A stretch of DNA of 64,000 nucleotides from Bemisia tabaci (lineage: Eukaryota; Arthropoda; Insecta; Hemiptera; Aleyrodidae). A program made the translations under genes and the position numbers. The stretch lies in contig NC_092800.1 of NCBI RefSeq assembly GCF_918797505.1, forward strand, positions 6,386,001 through 6,450,000, written 5' to 3'. The notes beneath the pieces are model-generated. The model did no database searches. It had not been told where the DNA came from and saw nothing but the letters and a program-made list of their open reading frames with translations. This document shows positions 55,004 through 64,000 of the stretch, in pieces (within the stretch, counting starts at the first letter, position 1; every line of letters starts with the position of its first letter).

Positions 55004-58000
55004 AATGTTTGGGACGGAGAAAGAAGTTAGTTCAGCTACACACCATCTTGAGAATGATTTGAACCTTCCGGGCATATTGAAACGCGGTAATATTTCGATT
55101 TTTGGCAAGAGAAAATATATTCTCCAAGAAGAACTCAAATACATTCTTAACTCAATAATAACTCGAACACAAAAAAATCGGTCCATGTATCTCCGCGGCA
55201 GGCCTGACGACAAAAATGCGATTACGATTTGAAGACCGAGTCAAAACTAGTATGAGAAGCATTGTCAAGCTATGAAAAACCACAAAGAAGCCCCGAAAAT
55301 CATAACAAAAATATTCGATCCAGATCAGATACCACATTCCCGGCTCCCGGGGAGAGGGAAAAAACCCAGCTGAAAATTCGGAAGGGATATTTTTCATTCG
55401 GCGAACAGAGCGATTCGCCGCGCTTCACGGCCGAGGCGAAAGACGAGATGTCTGGTGCGAATCTGCAATTAATTGCTCTGGAAAAGAAGTTAGGCGGAGG
55501 GATGGGATGCGCGAGCCCATAAATAATAATTCTCTTTATGACGCGCAGTAAAATCTCAGCGTCGCGCGAGTGGCGCAAAATAAATAATACAAATCTGACG
55601 GATTACATTTTTAGTACAATTTGATCGCGTGTTTTCGCTTCTAATCCCGGGTTTCAGTTCGTCGGAGGAAGAGAGTTCCCGAAAGGGAGGAATCCCTTGC
55701 TCGGGGCGCGTGGATCGGCTGATTGAAGTCTTTTTAAAGCTGTTCGTTACGGGGAGAGCAGAACCATGTAATTGCATTGTTTTTTAAATACTTTTTAGTG
55801 ATGGTGTGGATATGCGCTCCGTCATCAAAATTCTTTAAGCCTTACACCATTTTGGAAACGGTTCCGTATAAGCGCCGGGACTTGCGTTGTTCCCGAACGG
55901 GATAAATCATGAGGGTTACAGTCTTTAAGCCATTTCATTTCAACGTTTTGGATGCTCCGTTTAAGCTGAAGAGAAAAACTATACTCATTAATTCGTCTCC
56001 TGCTATTCACTCTTCCAGATTCTACATACTACTTAGCACAGAGTCAAATCAAATAAGTTGCATTAATTGCGATAGTGTCTACATTGGTAAAACGGAACGA
56101 TCATTTACTAACTGTTTTTTGAGAAGCGTTTAAAAAGAAGTAATTCAAAGTGTAAAACGCGTTGAAAAATCCAACAATACCACAAATTGTAGTAGTTCAA
56201 CAATTTTCCAAGTTTTCAATGGCAGACGAATGATACGAGTCTTGGATTGATTTGAAATATCCAAGTGAAGTAACTTGAAAGTAAATTTGCGAAGAGACGC
56301 AAATTTCACTAATAACTTCAAGCTTGGAAAAACCATCAGACCATTCATTTGTTTATTTAATTTCTATTCATTAAATTTATTTAATTATTTGTTGGCGAAA
56401 AGTCTTACGTGGAAAACCCGGAAACCTTCTTGATGGAATGAATCGAGAGAAAAATAAAATAACAGAAAGGATGGGAATGATGGAAGAATATTTCTTAGGG
56501 TTCCTAAAATAATTGTTACTTTACTGACCTTCTAATCTCAGGCATGGTATTATCAGCCTTCGTCCTTTTCTTGTTACATTGGTTTTTCCCCTCGCTGTCC
56601 ATCCATTTTTCGTCCTTTACTGGGCTACTCGCACAAGCAAGAGCTCTTGTTAAGTCCCCAGTACTCAAGTTTTTTTATCAATATGATTTTCTGACGGTTA
56701 AAAACAATTCAATTCTATTCTAAAGAGCATCAAATAACTACGCATAGAAGTATTGCGCTTCGAACAGAACATTCGACATAGTTCTCAAAGATAGCCAAAG
56801 TAACAGCTCAAAAAACAGTGGATTCCCTCCCGTGAATTGACACTTCGGTAACTACATGTGGTGCGCATGTCTCCACTCCTCACGAGCGCGTGTCACACAC
56901 TTCCGTTTCAACACGTCGCATCGCGCGGCCATCTTGACAATAATCGGGAAGCAAAAGGGAGAAATATTCGGGCTCTGTTCAACTTTGCAGAGGGGTAGGA
57001 TCTGTGTTTCCGTTTCTGACTACCAGGGGCAACCATTTCCGGGCGGGAAAATAGAAATACCGTGTTGCCACTGTGCGCGAATTCTTGCGTTATACATTGA
57101 TAAACCCATGCCGCAGACGATTCTGCTTGAATTTTGGTGAACGAGATTGAGGGATTATGCTTGTTGATATTATTCTCTTACCTGATTTATCGGTTTATCC
57201 TTTCAAATCAAGTTCGCACTTAACAAAGGTAAAAATTGTATGAAGGAGAATATTCCAAAAGATGAGCGGTTGGCTCGAAAAGGCCGTGGAGAATACGTGA
57301 TTACTGATTATCAACCAAATAGAAAAATCGAAAAGAAAAAGTATTCACACTATCTTGGTAAATATGACCGATAAAGTTAACTGAAGACGTGAAATTCCAA
57401 AAAGTGCGTTTCCAAGAAACACCGGTTTCGTATTATAGTATTTCTAAAAGAAAGAGAGCGTTATAATAAATCAAAACACACATGAATCTATATAAAAAAA
57501 TTTAACTGAATGCAATTTCCGCGCACTGAAACTTTCATATGAGCTCCAATATGTAACCACGGTGAGAGACTTTTGCGATGTCAGGATTAAAGCAAACTGA
57601 CTTAACACACGAAGAAAATAGAGGATTTCACTTGTGAAACTTACAACTAAGAGCATTAGTTATAACAAAATGAAACTGGAATTGTTTGAAGTGCACTCGA
57701 TCAGAAATTAGATTTCATGGTTTAAACCGAACTCAAAAATTAAATCGGAGCACTTTTCTAAATCGATGCGCGACTATTGGAAATCGCGAATATCGTTACG
57801 AACAAGCAGTTGCAACAGGATTCGATCTCCGACTAGTAAACGACCATGAGTGGAACAAAAATAAAAGCTGCAAAAAACTAGAAACAAACCAAGGGCGCTT
57901 GACGAGGGAGACACTCATTGCCCGGCACATAATTCAAATTTTAAAGCTAGAAAAAATCGCGGAAAACGTTGAGAAATCGATCTTAACTGCCTAAATAGGA

Positions 58001-58127
58001 GGCCAGTAAATCAGATGAACGCTGCGTTAGGACTGTGCGGAGGCTGGTTGTCTGCGTTTTGCGTGGATTTCAAAGAGAGGGAAAAAAAGTGGAATTTCAG
58101 AGCAATTACGAACAGGAGTACTTACTA
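55004..58127. other. No gene firmly recognised; CpG-leaning block near 55330-55720
   Basis: Open frames at 55005-55232 (75 codons, ATG), 56856-57140 and 57686-57994 (102 codons, TTG start) have no recognisable domain and no convincing splice sites. The GC-leaning block contains CATAAATAATAATTC and GCGTCGCGCGAG. Confidence 0.35.
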
Positions 58128-58458
58128 CCATTTCAAGGAAGAAAGCCATATGGGCAATCAGAGATTGTCAAATTTCTGCTCAATGAATACAAATTTCCTT
58201 AGCATTGGACCGCATTGGGAGGAAAGGAACCAAGTCACATTAGCTATTGCCAAATTTAACGAGGAAATTAATTTTTTTTACAAGTAAACGGTTGTGCAGA
58301 TTTTCGCGCAAGTTTCGGTGAATTTTCTGAATAGTAATAAGCAAATTCCTTAATAATTTCAAAGGAAACAGTACAAACGTTCTCTCGTAAAATATTAAAT
58401 TGTCCATAGTTCAATTTGACAATAGATTATGAGGTTATTTTCTGCTAAACTCCGCCCG
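58128..58458. mobile_element. Family D fragment joined to MITE family E, copy 2
   Basis: 58128-58200 (CAAGGAAGAAAGCCATATGG, then AGATTGTCAAATTTC) matches the interior unit of the 42.8 kb array. It is followed at about 58206 by a family E element (TTGGACCG at left, CTAAACTCCGCCCGA at right, CAAGTCACATTAGCTATTGC inside). The same D-then-E order occurs at 42780-43115, so this is a copy of a composite rather than two random insertions. Confidence 0.7.
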
Positions 58459-59755
58459 ATTCTGATTAAATATTGTCCTTGAACTTTTAAGAATCGAATT
58501 ACGTTATGCAACAGGGAGTTGCAAGTATACAAATATCTTTCTTGAACAACTGCATTATACCTAGGGAACAGGATGTAAAAATTTTAAAAATTCTTATACG
58601 TGGACAATGAAAACGATCGTTAAATGAAAAAATTATTTTTTGAACATCGTCATTGATCTGCTTTCGATGAATTTTAATGAGAGTGTGGAAATCGTACGAT
58701 TCCAGCGGTATTCACTATGCTAGACATAATCATAGGCATTGATGTATTGTAATAGCCTGTAGTCTTAGACGTAGCCGTTGTCAAAGACACACATGCGGAG
58801 TCGTTCTTGCCATATAACACGCCGAAAATGACTATTTTAATTGATGGGTAATCACCCTATTTGTGCAGTCCACAACACAAATGCAATGATCTTCAAATAA
58901 CATAAAACCATTTCAAAGGAAGTTCTGATTAACTACAATTACAAAATTGCAAAGGGAAAAACACAGCTATAATTAGAGGAGAAATCGATGGTGAATCCTG
59001 TTGATCAAATTCTGTTTGATGACATTCAATATGAGTCTCTTGCATTTACAAGAACACATTTTTGGTTCTCTTCCAAAATGAACATTTGAGCGGATGAGAT
59101 TTGGCAAAATTTAAGTGTCCGTGCGCCGTTTTACCTAAAAACGGTGGCACTACCTGTCCGGTACCATTACTCAAGCGTCGCCATTTGGACAGCTTAACGT
59201 CAAAAAGCTCGTCGACGTTCCGAATTAAACCCTGGACTCCAGAGAATCGCAGCATTATCGCGAGTCACGGCGAATTTCGGATAAGTGTCTTTCGCACGGC
59301 GCAACTCGCTGCGCCCGTATAAATCACTGCCATCGACCAGTGACACAATTCCCATTTAATTGCACCGAGCTCGTAGGAAACTGGTATTAAGTTGGGCGAG
59401 ACAATATTTATGGTCAGTGAGCTGTCAACGAGTTGGAGGGAATCTCCTTCCAACTACGTAATTAGTAATTAAGATTTAAAAAAAGAAAAAAAAATGTGTG
59501 CAATTGGTATAAGAGGAAGCGCATACTGAAACTTTTCTGGTAACGCGGGAATGCGGAGCGTTCAGTGCAAGTGAAAGTTGTATGAATCATTCAAATGAAG
59601 AATTTGCACGCACGATTTTTTCCGGTGTGTTCATCATGAGTGAGGAACCGTTGTCCATATTATTATGAAGCAACTTTACCAAGTTTGCAACAGTCTATTG
59701 CCAGTCAAAATCTGTTGCCAACAGATTCACGGTCGAGTTCTCCATTACCATCGCA
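58459..59755. other. No feature recognised
   Basis: AT-rich with short open frames; nothing repeated was noticed. Confidence 0.35.
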
Positions 59756-59959
59756 CACTGAAAAAAATATTGGTTGTATTTACCATTCCTTCACGCTGTA
59801 ATCCAAACAGCGTGAATTCAAATTCTGCCAGAGGAATGGTTACCTGTACCAGTATGTAGTAACGTTTACCTTTCTTCTGGCAGAACTAACTCTAAATTGA
59901 CGATGTGTGAAATACAGGGTGAAGGAATGGTAAATTCTACCAATCTTTTTCTTTCAGTG
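59756..59959. mobile_element. MITE family H, copy 2
   Basis: Starts CACTGAAAAAAATATTGG and ends CTTTTTCTTTCAGTG. Arm words TTTACCATTCCTTCACGCTG and GGGTGAAGGAATGGTAAATT are complementary. The centre matches the copy at 35702. Confidence 0.9.
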
Positions 59960-60924
59960 TATGTACTAAATCGTTCGAAAAAATTGAGGCATTTATCGAT
60001 TAAAGGGCGTATGAGACGTCCAAAGCTGCGAAGATTGTGCAACGTTATTTGAAAGGTGGAAGTAATTAATCCGACAATTCTGCTATGAAGTTATCCCTGA
60101 ATTTACGCTCAGTTTTTCCTCACTATTGTAAGGAAGTACGTCAACTGTGAATGAATGTTATCTGCCGCAAACGCTATAAAAATTGCGCAATCTTAGGAGC
60201 ATTTGAAGCCTTATACGCCCTACTACCGAAGGAGTCCTCAATTTCTCTTCTTTTCTCTTTGAACCAACAGAAAGAGGATTATTAAAATCCTGACCACCCG
60301 AGAAGCTTTGTACGAGTTATTCATCGTATATCATCATTCTCGGTTCAGAGAAGCGAACGAGAGGGACCGATGACTTCATTCCTGCGGTAGGACTCGCGTA
60401 TAACTTGGCGACGAATAACAGAATAGAATGCCAAGGTAGAAGTGAGGCCCATTCCAAATGCTGAGCGGAAACTTGTCTCATTTCCGGCTGATTGATCAGT
60501 TAGGTATGACTGAAAGTAAGCGAGATTAGTCACAGCTACGCTAGATTTCCGCGGACAAGGTCAACTCCCAGTCACCTCTCGCCTTCGTGGTACATCCGCG
60601 GGGAGAGGCTAGTGATACCTCCCATCTTGCGGTTTTGCTGTGTTAAACATACGGAACTTCACGGGAAAGAATAGAATGGTGCCGTGGAATGGCTCAATTT
60701 TTCAAAAGAAATGGGACGGCTACGTGTAAAGCAAAAGAACATACGCGTATTGATTTGTCGGTGGAGATTATACAGCATACTAGAGGTGGATTGTAATTTG
60801 TTTATTTTATAGAGGTGCCGTGGTAACTTCGGGCATTCGCACCTTTGCGAGAAGCTCACAAACTAGAATTGAAATTCGACTAGATGAGGCAGAAAGAAAT
60901 CGAACTGTGATAATAAGAGAAATG

Positions 60925-60962
<38 letters not shown>

Positions 60963-62287
60963 GAGGCTCTCTCTGCTAAAAATTCCGGAATGTGAGCTTT
61001 CGTTTAAATGAAGGGCCTGGAGGACAGGGCACCAAAGCACTTCAGTGCAGTTTAGGAAAAAATTGAGATGTTCATAAACTCAACTAAAACTAATTTGAAG
61101 GTATATTCTGTGACAAATTTACAAATAAAATCAAACTTGAAAGCATCAAAAGGTGAGTTTAACCTTCTTTTCCGCCTTAAGGCTCCATGAAATTTTGGAA
61201 CTTTTAATACTTGTTTATTGAATAGAAAAAACTGCTCGTATGGGCCTTGTCCTCCAAGTCCCTCAACTAACATCACTTCGATCTGCTCGAATAAATCCAG
61301 TCCGATCCAATAAAAGAAATAAAGTCCACCCATTTAAGTGATGACTCTTGCCCTGCGCGAATGATGTATGTTCAATGTGAAATGAAGAGAGAGCAGATTA
61401 CGTATGCAGTGATGCGATTCACACAGGGTCTAATGGCCCATTAGAGTTACGGCCGTGAGAATACCCACTGGCGTCTTCGAGAATCCCGGGTATTCCGGAA
61501 AAATACCTCCGAATAACGGCCAAAGGGCCCCAGAAATGTTTTGGGCGGCCGGAGGGGTCAGTCCTCGAAATAGTCCAAATATTTACCCCGCTTAATGCAC
61601 AGGTGAACACCGATCCGTCGGACTTTACGAGCAAAGGTGGCCCGGACTTGAATGGACATCGACGAAGGGACTGACCCGCTAAATCGACGCGAGTAAACAC
61701 CTTTTCCGTTACGGAGTTGTCGGCGCGCGTAATAACTGCGGAGGAAGATATCAATTATTTTTATTCGCGAGCCGTTTCGTTTGGATGTCATTAAACGCAA
61801 TTACGACGTGTTTTTATGGTAATTCCCTTCAATCGGCGATATTACGGCCGGCACATCCATCTCGGCAGACACTCGGGCACACTCCGGCCGTAAAAACTCG
61901 AGCAGTCGGCCTGGCTGGACATAGTTCCTTTGCGCCGGGAGACACAAGCGGCGAACGCGCGCCTTCGCCCTGAGCTTGTGTTTTGTTCTCGTCTAGCGCG
62001 CCCTCCGAAGTAACTTATTTATTTTCCTTCGTCGTCGAGTAGCCGGTATTTTTAGGCAAGGAGGGATGGGGGATTCTCCCAGAGGATGGCCCCGACCCGA
62101 CCCGTCAGGAAGTCCTGTCACAAGATGCTGTTCGGGCCGCCACGTTGTCAAACCGACCGTGAAAGATCCATGGCCAGGTTGGCCAGAGACAAAAGATGAT
62201 TGCCCAGGAACTAGAAGCGACAGAACTCTTCAATTTGACCGTATTTTGCAGTAAGGAACCGCTAATACTGGTTCATTTTAGAAACAA
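59960..62287. other. Intergenic; poly(A) tract and CpG-rich block
   Basis: A 34-base A run lies at 60925-60958. A CG-rich block at about 61430-62130 contains TTTTATGG (61812-61819) and several domain-less open frames (for example 61419-61754 minus). No gene is supported. Confidence 0.35.
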
Positions 62288-62528
62288 CATATGAGGCCGT
62301 ATAGGTAACAATGGCGGATGTGAAAAATTACCTTTTCGAAACACATTCAAAAAACTGTTTTGACATCAAGAAAATTTTGAGAAAATACTTGAGATGTGAT
62401 CTTCGAGATCTGTACATTATGCCAGAGCCAAACATATTAAATTTTTGTGAGAACAAAACAGTTTTTTAAGTGTGTTTCGAAAAGCTACTTTTTCACATCC
62501 GCCATTGTTACATATAAGGCCTCATATG
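62288..62528. mobile_element. MITE family K, long-armed palindrome
   Basis: CATATGAGGCCGTATAGGTA on the left is mirrored by ACATATAAGGCCTCATATG on the right. ACAATGGCGGATGTGAAAAA pairs with TTTTTCACATCCGCCATTGT, and TTTTCGAAACACA pairs with TGTGTTTCGAAAA. Arms are about 75 bp at over 90% identity. Confidence 0.9.
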
Positions 62529-62576
62529 CCACTGGCATCCATATGTATAAAGGTGCTTTCATGGAAAAGCCAAAGA

Positions 62577-62613
62577 TGATGGTTCCTTATTGCAAAATGT
62601 AATCCAATTAGCT
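62577..62613. mobile_element. Family F terminal fragment
   Basis: GGTTCCTTATTGCAAAATGT then AATCC resembles the right end of the F elements at 28733 and 28990. No partner arm is present. Confidence 0.45.
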
Positions 62614-62696
62614 ACCACCTAGAAGTGCAGGAACTTAACATGTAGATAACAACAAATTACAAGAAAATAGCCTGAATAATTCAAGTGAAAAACACA

Positions 62697-63000
62697 AGAG
62701 AACGGGTAACCAAGGCTAATAAGCAACGAAACATAAAGCCTGGGACGTTTTGGGGAAGATATCAACCCCTTCCTCGACCAGGAAAAAAAAACTTTATAAA
62801 AATTTAAAAATTCATAATACCTAGACCCCCATTTCGTGATAACAAGTTGCGGTACAACCCCTTTGATATCACGAAATGAGGGTCTAGATATTGTTTTTTA
62901 ATGAATTATAGTTCTCTGGTCGAGGAGGGGGTTGAAACCACTCCGAATTTGTCCCAGGTTTTATATTTTGTTGTTTTTTACGCCTCTGTTATCTGTTCTC
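62697..63000. mobile_element. MITE family L, copy 2, with inner palindrome
   Basis: GAGAACGGGTAACCAAGGCT pairs loosely with CGCCTCTGTTATCTGTTCTC, and CTTCCTCGACCAGG pairs with CTGGTCGAGGAGG. The centre adds a strong hairpin, CTAGACCCCCATTTCGTGAT / ATCACGAAATGAGGGTCTAG (62831-62886). That hairpin is absent from the copy at 21198, so it may be a further nested insertion. Confidence 0.75.
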
Positions 63001-63839
63001 TGTTTTTTTTCTACTTGTAGAGAACTTTCTTATAAACAAATACTAAAAATAATTGAGAATCACGGAAAAAGGTAATTCACAATGTGAGATGATGCCCTGG
63101 AGATTCGTAATATGGCGGAGGAAATTTGCCAATGCCTGGTCGATTCTACGGCGATCTTCCTGAGTAGAGTGGAGAGCCTAGGCAACCCCTAGATGGACCC
63201 GAAAAAGGGCCCTTTCTAGTGGAAGCTGGCGTCGCAGGGGCCGCGAGTGTCTCTAGTGATATCGCGTCTTATTTCCAATTCAATGCCCTTTATATTATTC
63301 TCCGCCTCCCCACTGCTGCCACGGCGACCCCGGCCGCCATTCTATTTTATGCACCTCCGAGCCTCTCTCCGCGTCGCTGTCGACTCTGTCGGAGCCCTAA
63401 TTTATGGACTTTTTCCAGCCCCGACTCGCCCATAATTAATGTGCTGCCTGATAAATATTTTTATCTCGCCCCGGCCCCGCTCGCACTCGGCCGCGGCCAA
63501 TATGATTTTCGATTTTCCGTCGGAACCGCCTTGAAGCTCCGGTCAATGGGCGCGTTGCTATACATCGTTTTCGATACATCAAGTAGGTGAGATTGCATCG
63601 ATATCGATTGGTTCAACATGTAAACATAGCCTCAAAAGTCAATCGAGTAATCTATGGAAACGGGGTTTTTCTGATAGATTTTTTATTCTTATGAGTACTA
63701 AATGGCATCGCAAGGTAAAATAGTTAGGAATTTTCTCATTTACAGCTTTTCCGCCTTAAATCCTGAAAGTTTTGTGTGAGGTTATGTTCTATTGTTTTGA
63801 ACCAAACGATACATCGAACCACTATCGAAAACGATCTAT
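63001..63839. other. Intergenic with CpG-rich block near 63100-63560
   Basis: Contains GCCACGGCGACCCCGGCC, AATTTATGGACTTTTT and CATAATTAATGTGC within GC-rich sequence. A 123-codon frame (63219-63590) has no domain and overlaps another open frame, so it is not called a gene. Confidence 0.35.
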
Positions 63840-63978
63840 CACACGCGTGTCTTTGCGATAGATGGATTGATCTGCCGTTCAAACTTATGGAAAAGGATTG
63901 ATAAGCAAAGCATTTGCGACGAACACCTTAATGATATATCCTTCATCGTAGCTTCGAATGGAAGGATATCGATAATCG
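63840..63978. mobile_element. Family G remnant near the window edge
   Basis: GATTGATCTGCCGTTCAAAC, TTATGGAAAAGGATTGATAA and GCGACGAACACCTTAATGAT follow the order of the G copies at 1954 and 42371. Neither CAGTGGCG terminus is preserved. Confidence 0.55.
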
Positions 63979-64000
63979 GGCCCGGGCTCGAAAACCGCCT

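Noticed and set aside
57686..57994. 102-codon open frame
   Set aside because: It starts at TTG, has no convincing acceptor, no recognisable domain and no polyadenylation signal close behind.
1..64000. tRNA, rRNA and known microRNA genes
   Set aside because: No tRNA B-box in a plausible cloverleaf, no rRNA similarity and none of the conserved insect microRNA sequences I could recall were seen.

Overview
The window looks like nuclear DNA of an animal, most likely an insect. It has long AT-rich stretches, canonical GTAAGT/YAG splice signals, no bacterial gene packing and a very high density of short palindromic DNA transposons (MITEs). The repeat styles, notably the element ending in GCCGTGCTAAGG, remind me of whitefly (Bemisia, Hemiptera) sequence. 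That is recollection, not a search, so the species call is tentative. No complete cellular gene is visible. The supportable coding signals are three isolated exon-like segments (21593-21663, 26376-26541, 39208-39707), one decayed and tandemly duplicated exon (11617-12665), and one dead viral gene (46056-47653). No tRNA, rRNA or CRISPR array was recognised.

Layout. 1-9 kb: AT-rich DNA with MITEs of families A, G and D and several one-off hairpins, plus GC/CpG-rich blocks at about 1.4-1.7 and 6.3-6.9 kb. 9-14 kb: tandem structure (a 45-48 bp minisatellite, a diverged segmental duplication, a ~260 bp repeat carrying a degenerate exon, a 73 bp triplication inside a family C element). 14-26 kb: more MITEs, an RFX-type X-box segment, CpG-rich blocks and one candidate exon. 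26-40 kb: a C2H2 zinc-finger exon with one metal ligand missing in each finger, two family F elements side by side, a 787 nt block made only of A and T, a CpG-rich promoter-like island (34.7-35.6 kb), a near-identical tandem duplication (37.2-37.6 kb), and a 3' terminal coding exon with a C-terminal membrane segment and an AATAAA. 41-45 kb: a nest of MITEs, including a family D element whose interior has expanded into ~190 bp satellite repeats with a 380 bp higher-order period. 45.9-47.7 kb: a broken endogenous copy of a partitivirus-like coat-protein gene, split by a TA-flanked MITE and preceded by an inverted copy of its own 5' codons. 48-64 kb: further MITEs (A, D, E, G, H, J, K, L), CpG-rich blocks and otherwise unremarkable DNA.

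Functional reading. The 21593 and 39208 exons have compatible splice phase and could belong to one plus-strand gene, so much of 21-40 kb may be intron. The CpG-rich blocks, with repeated TTTTATGG and TAATTA-type words and two TGACGTCA sites, are candidate regulatory modules. The most unusual items are the partitivirus-like fossil with its hairpin-forming inverted fragment, the MITE-to-satellite conversion at 42.8-44.4 kb, and the set of MITE families sharing one CACTG...AAAAA terminus beside TA. All identities and boundaries were judged by eye.
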